Shown here piece by piece: positions 22,542 to 34,139 of a stretch of 64,000 nucleotides of DNA. A program made the translations under genes and the position numbers. Where the stretch lies: positions 434,001 to 498,000 of the forward strand of contig JAOTON010002065.1 in assembly GCA_034440635.1 (NCBI GenBank), read 5' to 3'. How positions within the stretch are numbered: position 1 is the stretch's first letter; every line of letters begins with the position of its first letter. The notes below the pieces were generated by a model. That model saw only the letters and a program-made list of their open reading frames with translations, was not told where the DNA came from and did not search any database. Source of the stretch: Lepas anatifera. Lineage: Eukaryota; Arthropoda; Thecostraca; Lepadidae.

Positions 22542-24606
22542 CACTGAGAGAAAAATTGAGTCCTTCTGGCTAAACTGAGTCGGTGCTGAAAGCGAGTCTG
22601 GATTCTGGTATCAAACTCGGTTGGAATCAGGCAGAATCAGGCTCATTGTATTCCCTTCGCAGACTCAATGTAATCTTTTGGACTGGATTGAGTCTAGCAC
22701 GTAGTGTTTTCTGAAGCTCATAGAATGATCACCGTAAGCTCGGGAATCAAATGTCTGATGCCTGGTTTCAAATGAGTCTTCGCTCGGTATAGAAAAACTC
22801 CACGGCATCAATGTATTCCATCAGCAAAATCGTCATGGAATCATTATATTCCAGCTCTCCACGAGACATGGTTTAGAAAAACATGCCCCTCCACTCAACA
22901 CGATAACTGAACTCGATGCAAGCCTCAAACGAAACCGCCTCTTTTGAGTCTGCATTTGGCATAAAATTAGTCTAGTAGCAAAACTGATGCTGGTATAATT
23001 GTAGTCTGTGTGGCATACTTTGAGTCGTGCCTAGAGTTTCATTGGGTTCACTAGATGTTCCTCGTTCGTCTTCGTGTTTTTTTCTTAAATTGAATTTTTC
23101 TGTAAATATGTTACTTATCGTGCTGTTGTGGCCTTACTATTACATTGACTTTGTCCGATGATAATGAGGGTAATCCAATTTGTTTTCCGCAGTCCACTCC
23201 AGCCTCGGGAAAAGATAACATAATCGTAACTTTGTATTAGAACACAAACATTAAGCAACAATCACGTTCACCATTTTTCGGACACACATGAAATGCCTTT
23301 AATGAACAGTCCTCTTCCATATCGCCCAGGAGCGGTCCAGACTTACACTTCAAGCACATGCCGCTGTCGTCAGAGATAGCAGCCCTCGTTTACTTTGGAT
23401 ATATAGATATGATTGTAGACATGTTTGTTTCAAAGTATCACGTCATGGCTGAAAAATATCATTCTGTGCACGATATTGTACAAAATGAGACTTACCTCTG
23501 TCCAGCAATGGACGTGCGTTCAGAGGCTCCTGTAAAAATCCTTCCAATTTTTTTAAGCGCCCCTAATCTGTGCTCAAAGTGAGCTTAAAACGATCTTTAG
23601 AACACGTGGGTGACTGTATCCAACAGTAACAGATGCTTCTCACTACTTCATCAAGTTTGCATAGCAAGGGCTGTTCTGCGCGGCCAAACTTGGGGCTTCA
23701 GTCCATGTTGCCGTCATCTAGCTGACACACATGGACTCCTGGTTTTGGCCACCAGTACAATGAATGCCTAAACCTTCGGAGCCCCAGTATGCTTCTTCAC
23801 TCTCGCTAGCTCTCAGCGGAGTCTGTCGGTCATCAGACTCAGCTTAAGCTTCTCCTCTTGATCCGTTATCACCGCTAGGTCTGTCGATGTGGCTTCTCCC
23901 GTAAACCATGCCAAATGCAGCGTGGCTTCTTCAGGCCCCTCAGCGTAAAACCTGAGTTGGATCGATGTAGAAGCACGTGTCAACGTAAAGTGAAAAGGGT
24001 CAGCTATTCCCCTCAAATTTGGCTCGGATCACGACGCCAAAGCTTTGTGGCCAGCTCTGCGTGCAATGGCAGGAACACTGAAGATGGCGCGAGACGGCGA
24101 GTAAGTTTTTTCAATCGCGGGTCGAGCACGCGCACGCAATCTCCGGATACGCTTTGACGTGGGATCAAAATACACTGGGGGTTTCGAATGATTCTGCAGC
24201 TAAAGCTCCCATATTTCTGGTTGTTTCTGGTGACAGAATATATTGATTCCAAGTATAAAATGAAACTTTGATGAGGATATTAATAGCTCTTTGAATTTCG
24301 TGGCTAGAATAGGTCGAGCACCTATGGTAAAATGATGCTTTGTGGTGTAAACAAGATCCCACTTGTAATACCATATTGGTGTCATATTAAGCTTCTTCCC
24401 ACCATGTTTAGAAGCCGAGAATCATTTTAAGCTGTCAAAGCCTACAAAAACACTTCCTGTGCTGGAATTATGCTGGGAAGAGGATCTAATGAGAGCAAGC
24501 ATGCTCAAATGTTCCTTTAATAAGGTTTCATGGCATCATTTTATGCTCGAGCAGACCGTGATTCCGGATTAGATGGAGCACATAGGAATAAAAATTTCTC
24601 TCAGTG
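22542..24606. mobile_element. 2,065-bp element with CACTGAGAG inverted ends, copy 1
   Basis: It begins cactgagagaaaaattgag and ends aaaaatttctctcagtg, so the termini are inverted repeats of about 14 bp. A second copy of almost identical length and sequence lies at 58894-60957. Flanking dinucleotides here are CA and TG. At copy 2 they are TA and TA, suggesting a TA duplication that has decayed here. CACTG-type ends recall the CACTA/Mirage/Chapaev superfamily. That assignment rests on only a few bases. No transposase is recognised. Short frames kept in both copies (a minus frame ending at 23813 that reads TLHLAWFTGEAT, and a plus frame from 23358) have no known domain, so the element is probably non-autonomous. 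Confidence 0.85.
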
Positions 24607-25514
24607 TGGGAATGTAGCGCAGAGTATATCAATCCGAAAGTATGTGTGGTTGGATATGGTTGGTCCATGCTTCAAAAAATTTAAAAAATCTGTCGAGGTG
24701 ACCTTACTCAAAGGCTACAATATCGAAAATCATACTTGATTCATATTTTAGCATTGTATTGTTCATGGCAGCGTGAAAACACAACTTCTGCAAAAGCATA
24801 AGAATCCGGCGAATCCGGCCGGATTTTTGCCGAAGTCCAGCCGGATTTCGGACTCGGTAAGATGAAAAGTTCGGCCCGATAATCTGGCCGGAAGCGAAAT
24901 CCGGTGCCACTATATCAAACACCGATGCGCCACACGAATGGAACAAAAGTTATCAAAGCCCCAAAGTTCTCGTCGTATGTCCAAATGCAGCCGATATGCT
25001 GTCATGGGGCGGAGGGGGTGACAAAGGAGAGGGGGACCTGGACACATTTTTCAGGTTTCGTTCAGGACGGGAAAGAACGGGGTATTTTTCTGCTGTGCCA
25101 CAGGGAGATACAGAATGGGATAGGATGGGACATGTTATTGGACAAATTATTCCGGACCGACTGCTACAGAATGCTTCCAGTGGAGCCGAATGTTGCCAAT
25201 GCTAGACTGTTGCCCTGTGCTGGCCCTTAAAGTGAAATGAATGAAACCCGATTTGTGAGTCCGTCGTCTTTAGATTTTTTGGCTGTGAGGAGTGAAGCAT
25301 ACCTTGACAACCTCATCGTCTCCTGTTCCCTGCCTTTGGCCGGTGATATGCATATCATTTTGCTGTTACGCTAATTGTGTAAAAACATGCAGGTGATCAC
25401 AACCAAAAATAATTTCCAAGAGCAGTCCCTGTTTTAAACTGTTCCTATACCTTCTTCCCGTCACTCTCCCACTGACGCTCTTTTGAGGCTTCTGCTTTAA
25501 TTCGGCTTGTGCTC
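24607..25514. other. Unassigned stretch with CCGGATT repeats
   Basis: At 24795-24905 the phrases ccggccggatttttgccg, ccggatttcgg and ctggccggaag recur. They resemble the ccggataatcc units at 28.2 kb. The remainder has overlapping ORFs of about 100 codons without motifs. Confidence 0.4.
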
Positions 25515-25518
25515 TTAA

Positions 25519-26513
25519 CCCTCGCTCCCGGTGAGGGGGTGTTTGAACACCCCCTCGGGTTTTTCCGGCTGCACGGAAAAACGACAGCGCGAAGTACCGC
25601 CATACTTGACACATCTTATTCTTGATCAATTCTGCAACTTTCCCCAAAATTTTAAGGTTGGGTCATCTCAGGTCAGGTCACTAGTGCAGTTCAAAAGACC
25701 CCACCTAAAAAAATGTTTAAGGCACCACAAATATAAAATGGGTGAATATATCGGATTGAAACTTATAGCACATAATCGACCCACCGAGTGCTACAACATA
25801 CATTCCGGGATTTTTTTCATATCGATGACCTAAGGCCAAGCACGGACCATGACCCCTCTATTGGAAACACAAAGGGAAAAACAGAAATTGGGCTGTATTT
25901 GTGTAGATACAGGTGACAATACCTTCATATTCTCCAACTCGTAGTATCTTGGGACCCTTTCCAGGTCAATGTTGAATTTTTGACCTGTGACTTCTGAGCG
26001 GTCATCTGGGGCTACGTAAGCACTTTTTAGATGTAGGTCAATAACGTTGCATGAAATGACGATACAGCTTTTATTTTGATATCATTTTGTTTATGTAGAT
26101 TGCTATTACGAGTCGATTGATATGTCTATCGACTATGCTAAGTTAAAAAGTGACCTTGAACTGACCTAAGGTCAGGTCATATTTGTGTTTTGACCTAGCA
26201 TGGTGATATTATACATCTTTCGATTCGCCGTGACAAAAGAAAGCAAACGGGGCCTAAATATAATTCTAACTGATCTCTGTCAGACGATAGTGCCCAAAAA
26301 CGCTACTCAAAATCCCACTTTATTTGACGTGTCATGACCTCAATATTGACCTGAGCCAAAAAGTGACGAATATAGTTTCTTCATGAATTTGTATGAGCTA
26401 TCCACCAGCTTTGTGTTTTTTTGCTATTCTGCATAGGGGCCGAGTTCGAAGGGAGTGTTCAAACACCCCCCACCAGGGTGAAGGTGGCTCGGAGGCCCAC
26501 CGGAGTGCAGGTG
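25519..26513 (+). mobile_element. TTAA-family element, copy F (about 995 bp)
   Basis: TTAA at 25515-25518, then ccctcgctcccggtgagg and the palindromic arm gggggtgtttgaacaccccc. The right end has gtgttcaaacacccccc, then ccaccggagtgcagg. The 3' TTAA has been lost. Full-length AGGTCA-rich interior with gacctaaggtcaggtcat. It is the best reference for reading split copy E. Confidence 0.85.
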
Positions 26514-26814
26514 TACCTGCTGCCTGACTTCAACGCGGACGTTTTAATCTGTCGTGTCTTTTTTAACATACCTGTATGTGTATGCACAACTAAATGGCAT
26601 CGCTTCTTTTCTCTTCTGACAGCATCTCAAGCTGTATACATCTAACCGAAAATAGCACGATGCAACTCTGGTCGATGCGGCAGAATCCTCTCCCATCACT
26701 TGCGGCTTCTTTCTTTAGAAAATTCAATTTAGCGATGCCTTGCCGTTTTCATCAGAGCTCCAACGCCTCCGCTTGACCATATTCGGTAGGATCCGAGTGA
26801 AATCAGTGAGAACG
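26514..26814. other. Unassigned spacer before the CpG island
   Basis: No recognised feature. Confidence 0.35.
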
Positions 26815-27397
26815 GGGCTCCTGGCAGGCAATTGGGCAGGATGCGGCCAGCGTCGCGCGGCGCCGGCGGCCCTGCGCCGTGCACCCAGCCGGCAGCAGTA
26901 CATTCTCAACTCAGCACCGCGTGTGACGTCACAGGCCGGGCTCGCGGAATGCCGTCAGACCAGTGGTCCTCTGCGGTGCGGCGGCGGCGGCGGCGGCTCC
27001 GACCGCTGCGCAACGCGACCGCCCGCCAGTCGCCAAATTGCGCTGGCGGGCCGTCGAGCGGCGACGCCGTGTGACCCCACGCAGCCGGGCAGCCATCGGT
27101 GACGACTGACGGCGCAGCTTCGAGCGAGCGAGCTCGCAGCCCGGCGCAGCGCCGCCGCCGGCAGCACGCACGCTGGGAGCAGCGGCGGCGGCAGCGACAG
27201 GGCGCGGGCGGCGGCGGTGGCGGCGGCAGCAGTAGGCGCCGCGTGGCGCGGGCGGGGCGCCGTGGCGCGGCCGCTGCGCGCGTCAGTTGCAGCCCAGTGC
27301 AGTGTCGGCGGTGAGGGTGGCAGTAGCTGTGAGAGCCGGCGCAGCAGCGGCGGACGTCGACTGCTGCCCTACTCCTGACCCGGTGAAACCTCCAAAT
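26815..27397 (+). promoter_or_regulatory. CpG island, candidate promoter and first exon
   Basis: About 580 bp of very GC- and CpG-rich DNA (gcggcggcggcggcggctcc, ggcgcgggcggcggcggtgg) stands in a much poorer background. It contains a CRE octamer, gtgtgacgtcacagg, at 26924-26931. It ends where tccaaat meets gtaagt at 27397/27398, a strong 5' splice-site hexamer. This combination (TATA-less CpG block, CRE, donor) is what a plus-strand 5'-untranslated first exon would look like. A second CRE lies just downstream at 27510-27517. ORFs of up to 178 codons on both strands follow from the GC content. No downstream exon is recognised in the window. Confidence 0.5.
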
Positions 27398-27403
27398 GTA
27401 AGT
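27398..27403 (+). other. Candidate 5' splice donor GTAAGT
   Basis: A perfect intronic donor hexamer at the edge of the CpG island. The exonic side (AAT) is not the CAG/AAG consensus. An alternative GGTGAG lies about 90 bp upstream, near 27308. Confidence 0.35.
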
Positions 27404-28244
27404 TAAGCGATATGGACACGCACTCGTGGAAATCAAAAGCATAGGAGATCGCTGTTGGGATATTGTAGAAACACTCTAGAGCCACTCAGAAAATACGAGC
27501 TCGCATCGCTGACGTCACCCGCTGTACACGCCTGTCCGACCCTTCTCAATAAAATAGAATCAAAGGCTCGATAGGGAGTGCTTGGAGACGTGCGGCAGAC
27601 AGAATATGATGGATCACTAGTTGTCTTAGACACATCGGACTCAACTTGGCCATAAATCTCTCAGTCCGACCCGTCGTTGTTGTTCCGTGTCACCGGTATC
27701 GTCTTTTTCCGAGGATCAGCGGTGACGAAGTCTCTTTCACACACTGTTCTGAGCGATCATCTGTCTAAAAGCGTGGGCGTAAGCTAAATCAGGAAACAAG
27801 CAGCCAGTAAGAGGATTTTTCCAGAGAAAGGGACATACTGCGGCATAAGGCTTTAAGAAAAAAATAGAAACTGTCTTCTCGAGTGGACGTACAGCGCTAT
27901 CAGGCTGCATGTGTAACTTTGACAGTGGCCTGTTTTCACATTATCGGTCACTGATATGCGAGCCTTCACGTCAGTATTCCCTTTGTTCATCACCGGCAGC
28001 CTTGCTACCTACCTAGAGTCACCAAACAACATAACCTCACTAGGCATCTGCTTGACATGCATGTAACTAGCCAAAAGCAAAGCAGAACATTTTCAGGGCA
28101 GATTTGCTGCGTTTGCATTTGGACAATTTTGTCATTAGCTTATCGACAAAATTATTTATGCAAGTGCAGGTGTGTTTTTATCTACCACTTTCTGGAGCCA
28201 ATAAGTTTTTAATTTTCCGAATTCGCTCACAAATCTGGCATCCC
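27404..28244. other. Unassigned stretch downstream of the CpG island
   Basis: Contains the CRE at 27510-27517. No exon is recognised. If the island is a promoter, this would be first-intron sequence. Confidence 0.35.
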
Positions 28245-28405
28245 GCCAGAAAAAAAACGCTGAGTAATCCTGAAAAACGCCGGATAGTCCTGTAAAAAAC
28301 GCCGGATAATAAAAAACGTCAGATAATCCTGAAAAAACACAGATAATCCTGAGAAAACGCCAGATAATCCCGAAAAACGCTGGATAATCCTGAAATCCGC
28401 CCGGA
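28245..28405. repeat. Degenerate ~20-bp tandem repeat
   Basis: About eight units of the type cgccggataatcctgaaaaa, with variable A-runs and occasional missing segments. The minus ORFs across it read as short repeats and are by-products. A related phrase occurs at 24.8 kb. Confidence 0.85.
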
Positions 28406-28665
28406 TTCAAAATCTGATATAACTTTATCAATACTGAGGGTACCAATATTCACCACGCAGCACACGTGCTGGATGGACTGGCGAATTTCATCGATCCAAG
28501 CCATAGGAACGTCAAACAAAAGAAATAAGCAAAAAATTCATAAACGGGGGTTCAGGTTTTAAGCTCGATCTGTAACTGATACAATTTAACGCCAACACTT
28601 TGGTAAAGTCCTGTCCTTGCGCTTGAAATGTATCGTTTTGTTCTGTGTGAAGACCAATAAAACAT

Positions 28666-28671
<6 letters not shown>
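28406..28671. other. Unassigned short stretch
   Basis: No recognised feature. Confidence 0.35.

Positions 28672-28709
<38 letters not shown>
28672..28709. repeat. (AT)n microsatellite, 38 bp
   Basis: A pure AT dinucleotide run. It is self-complementary and cruciform-prone. Confidence 0.95.
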
Positions 28710-28710
<1 letters not shown>

Positions 28711-28969
28711 CTGATAACATTTAACGATGACATATTGATGATAAATATATCACAATAATGAAGTAAGCAATGCAAGAAGTTGCAAAATTTCCTTTGTTAT
28801 TGAGGGAGAAATGCAGCCCTCACTATAGCCATCTAACTCAATTTTTGGTGATTTTCCGTCTTTGGGCACCTTCGTAATGGTAAAAGTCAGGTGACCAATA
28901 TTATGTGTACTTTCTATGGGCTTAGCTAAAAAAGAGTCAATACGGTAACATGGCAGGGTAAAACTTTTA

Positions 28970-29019
28970 AGTAAGGCTTCTAACGTATGGATTATAATCA
29001 ATACGTTAGAAGACTTACT
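28970..29019. repeat. 50-bp near-perfect palindrome
   Basis: The arm cttctaacgtat pairs with atacgttagaag around a self-complementary core gattataatc. An outer AGTAAG/CTTACT extends the symmetry. Only two mismatched pairs occur over 50 bp. It fits no TTAA-family end. Confidence 0.85.
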
Positions 29020-29344
29020 AGCTTATAATTATGGGCTAGCGAACATATCGAGTGAACCAGTCGGTAACATTTTGTAATCCTGTAAACGCTAAGAGGAGAT
29101 CGGAGGGGTAAAATATTTGTGCGAATATTGCACCCTGATCCCGTTCTCTCTTGTTTTGTAATTTTCTAGCTCGTTAGCTCCCTCAGAAATGTTATTTTCT
29201 TTTCGAGTATTTTGTTTCTATATCCGGGAAAATTAAGTAAAATGTTCAGGTTGACTGGGACATCATTTGCCTGACCTCTGCCCGTGAGCTCATTGTGCTG
29301 TACACCAAAGTTATAGAAGTTCCATTTCAATGTCTGAAGCTTGG
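29020..29344. other. Unassigned spacer
   Basis: No recognised feature. Confidence 0.35.
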
Positions 29345-29480
29345 AACTGAGTGGCTCAATTAATAGTTTTCCAGTTTCCAGCCACAGGTCCTGGGTTCAA
29401 ATCCCTTCGGGTTCTCTGAAGCTAAATCTAATCCCCCGAAATCCCCCAAAAGGCTGGAAGTAGCGGCTATGTGTAACCGT
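29345..29480 (+). mobile_element. tRNA-derived SINE-like repeat
   Basis: A box A-like tggctcaattaatag (29352-29366) is followed about 30 bp later by box B-like gggttcaaatccc (29393-29405), the spacing of an internal Pol III promoter. The surrounding bases do not fold into a complete cloverleaf with a 7-bp acceptor stem, so it is a tRNA-related repeat rather than a functional tRNA. The tail boundary is uncertain. Confidence 0.5.
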
Positions 29481-30231
29481 TGCAGAGTAAGCCTTGTTAA
29501 ACGCTTGAAATTATTAGATGTTTCAAACATTGTGCCACGTTTTATTGTCAAAATAGCACCAGACAATGTGCAAGACACGCTTGGTCCTAGCGGGATTTTT
29601 ATACGAATGCGTTTTTTTTGCGATCACTTTTGTTTTCTTCAATTCATTACTGTCAAAATAGTTACGGTTTTGGTGAGAAAAGAATAAAACCTATACGGAT
29701 GCAAGTTGGTCTAAAAATGTTATGAGTATGGAAAGGCTGTATGTACTTCTCTTATCAAACTGTGGCATAAACCTGAGTTAAAGTCTCTGGGAATTTTTCC
29801 ACAGCAGAGATGAAAAACTTGTTGTGATTGGTGCCTGCCAGAAGAAGGTTCAAGGGAAGATATTTGATTTCCAAAATACTAAGAATTTTTTTACGGACCA
29901 TTTTTGTTTATGGTCTCGGCAATTTCACCTTCAACTGGATGTTTCCAACTGAATACCGATACATGACCTTTTTAGAATGTCCCTTGGATGACAAAAAAGA
30001 ACATCCGATCGGATTTCCTTTGAAATGTTACCGATTTGAAAATAAATCAACGTTTTGACAAGACAGATAAATGAATTCCTATAAGTGTACCATTTACCGA
30101 GAAAAGATACGAAATTATAACCAGCTTTACGAAATTATATAGCAACCAATTTCCCCAATAACTTGCCTGAGCAAAAGTAGATGCCAGAACTGAGTTGATA
30201 CCGGGCTGCAAAGCCCTGTATTGTTCATCAG
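29481..30231. other. Unassigned stretch before the foldback element
   Basis: A 76-codon plus frame (29828-30058) has no recognised domain. The hairpin gggctgcaaagccc lies at 30203-30216, beside ttcatcag. Confidence 0.35.
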
Positions 30232-30239
30232 GTATGCAT
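30232..30239. repeat. 8-bp target-site duplication, left copy
   Basis: GTATGCAT, identical to 33557-33564. It flanks the foldback element. Confidence 0.9.
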
Positions 30240-33200
30240 TAGGGTGGCGCATATTTGAAGAATTTGTGAAATTTATTGATGGAGGTGACTTTTCCCATTA
30301 TTTGCATTATTTTGAGTCCATTAACACCAAAATCAGCAAAATCAAATGATTTCGAGGGGTCGCGCATCGAGCTCAAAGTTTTCGATTTTGCCAAAAATGT
30401 GCCAAAAAACGGACAAAATTATTTATAGATATTCAACCACATATTTTAGCCTAATTATGCCCTTTCATGTTCAAGAGGGGTTAATCATCTTTCAATAGCT
30501 GCTAGTTTGACTTGTTTAACATTGGTTGGTTCACCTTGCAGGTCATTTTTCTGTAACCTGTTACGTTTTCCTGAACTTGGGCCTCAATGCACCTATACAT
30601 AGGACAGACAACCATACAGCTCGAGTTTTCCCCACTATTACTCTTTCTAAGAACTGCGCAACTGTTCTTTTGTACACTATCGCATTCAGGGGGGGAATGG
30701 AGCCATGGCCCCCAAAATACGAAATATCATCTTTTGATCCCTACCAAAAAGGCACATTTCTTACCATTCTTATCGCAAGAGCACTGCAATTGTCACTGGA
30801 TGCTAGTATCTAACCGGTTTTCTTCACGATGTACATACATTATTTTAGCTCCTCCCCCCTTAGCTGTTCATTTCCCCTCCCTAAAAAGGTGTTCCCAGAT
30901 CCACCAATGATTATCTTTAATTGCTTCGAGACACAATTTCAGGAGTACTTATCGAGAATTCTCACTATCGATCAAATAAGGTAGCCTCGGCTGTTCATCA
31001 ATTTCTCTAAGAACTAGGAAATTTCAGTCCTAAACAGTGGTGTAGAACCTCGAACTATCACAGGAAAAAATTACTTGAAAAAATAGCATTCCAAAACTCT
31101 TTTGAAACAGAAATATAGGACTTGAAAGAAATCAATTGACCAATCGGAAGCCCATGCATTCTCCTACCTGGGTCACGAGACCTATCTGACCCAAAAGCTC
31201 CGTCATCCTGGGAATTTCGTAGAAAACGACTAAATACCTGAGGTACGAAACGATTGAAGGCTTGATTAATTATTTTATGTTCCAATTTTAGGCCAAAGTT
31301 ATTCATTTTTATTTCTTTTATAGACTAGGTAAAATTAATTCAGATACAAGTGCAGGAGAACAGACATTTTTATTACAAAAATAATTGTTTTAAAACTTTT
31401 AACAGCTAATGAAAACATTGAGATGAAGAGTAGTTTCCAGCCTTTTACCGGGAGAGCTAACATATTTCAATTGTAGTTAAGTAGCCTCCAAAAATTTTGC
31501 CAAAGATATAAAAATAATTGAGTTTCGTAATCAATATTTGTCAAATAGCAGGAAACCTCCATACAATTTTTTCGCGTATCTCCCTTCAACTCAGCCAGGA
31601 CACGTCGAAGCAGGTTTGACTGGCTTGTGCCTCATAACACCTGCGTAAGAAAGCACCCTCAGGAAGTTCCAGCTATCTGACCAGATTTCTCTTTTCATGC
31701 AATATCCATTTCGTCATAGACGCCAAATAAAACAAGCGTCAATAACCCCTTCTTTGACCAACCAAGGGCAGAGCATGGCTAATGAGGGATCGTAATTCAA
31801 ACAAGGAGGGTAAGAAAAAACTGCTCCACTGAGCGTTATTTGGTGGGCCAATTAGCATCTTCTATTAGGGCACCAAACTGCCCACAAAACGTCAAGTGCT
31901 GGCATGCTTCTCCACGCTGTACATAAATCCGTCGACATGCAATAGCCGTTCGAAGGAACCGTGGAAAATAGCATAGTGTTCTGGAGCATGGCATGCACTA
32001 AGGCAATTTCTAACAGGGGCTGTTGCAACAAGCTTTCACAACTTTGAGAGGAGTTGCATGGTTTACGAATAGCAAAATTCCCCACCAAATGACACCGCAA
32101 GACGCGAGAAGTTCCGGGAAACCTGGATAAACTTTGAGATATAGGAGCTCCTGATACCATTGAAGAGATAAAGAGAAACCGGCTGCTCACACCCACCAAC
32201 AAAACGAAGGACGTCATAGTCTTTTACATACTATACATCTTCTGTGATGTGTCTTTCTACATTTTAGAAGGCTACGTCCTTCGTTTTTGTACCCGTTATC
32301 TCGGCTATGTCCTCTACTCCTTTGTAATCCACGCAACTCCTCCCAAAGTTGTGAAAGCTTGTCGCAACAACTTCTGTTAAAAAGTTCCATAGTGCGCGCC
32401 ATGCTCCAGAACACCATGACATCTACCACGGTCCCTTCGGACGGCTCTTGTCTGTCGACGGATTTATTGCACAGCTTGGAAGAAGAATGTCTGTACTTGA
32501 CGTTTTTTGGGGGCATTTTGGTGCCTCAATGCAAGATGCTGGTTGACTCACCAAACACCACTCAGGGGAGGAGTTTTTTCTTACCCTCCTTGTTCAGATT
32601 TTTATCCCTCATTACCCATGTTCTGCCCTCGGTTGGTCAAGGAAGGGGGTTATTCACGCTTGTTGTATTTGGCATCTATGAAAAAATAGATGCTGCAGGA
32701 AAAGATATATCTGGCCAGATAGTTAAAACTTTGTGTGTGTTGGGCTTTAGGGCGGTTCAGTGACTCGGCTATGTCCCCTTTCTGAAGGTGCTTTCTTACA
32801 TAGGCGTTATGAGACACAAGCCAGTCAAGCCTTCTTTGACGTGTCCAGAATGAGTTAATTGTTTTTCGAAACAAATTAAAGATAACCATCTGTGGATCTT
32901 GGAAATACTTTTTAGGGATGGTAAATCAACCGCTAAGGGAGATGGGTAAAATGGAGTACATCGTGAAGAAAACTGGTTAGATACCTACTAGTATCGAGTG
33001 AAAATTGCAAAAAATGTTTTTTTTTCAAGAAAAATAGCCAAAATGTATATTTTTGGTTGGGGTCAAAAGATGATATTTTGGGCTTTGGGGGACCACAGCT
33101 CACTTGCCCCCCGTAAATCTGCTAGTATATACAGCAATTGCGCAGTCCTTAAAAAGAGTAATAGTGGTGAAAACTCGAGCTGTATGGTTGTCTGTCCTCT

Positions 33201-33556
33201 GTATAGGCGCATTGAGGCCCAAGTTCAGGAAAACGTAAGAGGTTACACAAAAAATGACCTGCAAGGTGAACCAACCAATGTAAACAAGTCAAACTAGCAT
33301 AGATTGAAAGATAATTAGCCCCTCTTGAACATGAAAAGGTCAGAATTAGACTACTATATGTGGTTGAATATTTATAAATAATTTTGCCGTTTTTTAGAAT
33401 TTTTTGCAAAATTGAAAACTTTGAGCTCTATGCGCGACCCCTAGAAATTTTTGATTTTGCTGCTTTTGGTGTCAATGGACTCAGAATGATCCAATTAATG
33501 GGAAAAGTCACCCCTACCTATAAATTTCAAAACTTCATCAAATATGCGCCACCCTA
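30240..33556. mobile_element. 3.3-kb foldback DNA element, hAT-like
   Basis: The ends are tagggtggcgcatatttga and its inverse tcaaatatgcgccaccctag. The terminal TAGGG fits the hAT pattern YARNG, and the element is flanked by identical 8-bp duplications, the hAT target length. Almost the whole element is one long inverted repeat. The left arm (30240-30940 plus 31594-32205) pairs with the right arm (32275-33556) across a centre near 32240. Arms are about 1.3 kb and similar enough to align by eye throughout. The left arm carries about 650 extra bases (30941-31593). Frames inside the arms (158 codons plus at 32287-32763, 100 codons minus at 32214-32516) show no recognised transposase. Confidence 0.9.
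30941..31593. other. 650-bp segment unique to one arm of the foldback element
   Basis: The flanks (acacaatttc and ggacacgtcgaag) are contiguous in the opposite arm. This is therefore either an insertion in the left arm or a deletion from the right. It is AT-rich with no clear terminal repeats. Confidence 0.75.
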
Positions 33557-33564
33557 GTATGCAT
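33557..33564. repeat. 8-bp target-site duplication, right copy
   Basis: GTATGCAT, matching 30232-30239. Confidence 0.9.
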
Positions 33565-34139
33565 GTACATACGTAATTTGGCATCATATCTTATTTCGCT
33601 CATTCTGCGAGGGAGGTTTGTTTTCAGATCTTTAATGATGGTGAATTGTCTCCGCAGGCCTCGTCTCTGGATAGGTCATTTCCAGCATAAAAAACACCTG
33701 TAATACCACCAATATCCTACCAGTAAAACCATTGTAGATAGTGCATGGAAAGAGATATCACAATGAAATCAAGGAAGGTCGTGATTCCCCATTAATGACC
33801 GTATCTGTATCAGCAATTTCTCGGTGTTCAATCGAACCGGCAACCTCTTGACATCTCTAATAGATGATTGACACAGGAAAAAAAACAGCCACATCACAAC
33901 AATTCAAATACATGTGGAGGAGACCAGGTGGGGCTGTGGTCCTTCCTTTCTCGCTGAAAGCTTTTCACTGTAAATCCAAAGGCTTTTCGGGTCTAGGCTT
34001 ATCGTTCCTCTCTCTCTCTCTAACTGTTTGCAGAAGTGTCCGATTTTGTTCTCAAATTGATTGAGGCGGGAAAATCTGTCCAAGAAAAACAGAGGAAGAT
34101 CACGCCTCCTCCCCAAGTTGTGACACCCATGTGAAGTGC
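33565..34139. other. Unassigned stretch
   Basis: Overlapping ORFs of about 70 codons on both strands and a 16-bp CT run near 34006. No motif is recognised. Confidence 0.35.

Noticed and set aside
23240..23385. Cys-rich minus frame (MCLKCK...) inside the CACTGAGAG element as a possible zinc-finger exon
   Set aside because: Comparing the two copies, most base differences in this frame change the residue, including one Cys, so it shows no sign of coding constraint.
26906..27442. 178-codon minus-strand ORF and several overlapping ORFs in the CpG island
   Set aside because: GC-rich DNA has few stops, so frames stay open on both strands. The translations are Arg/Ala/Pro-rich without any domain.
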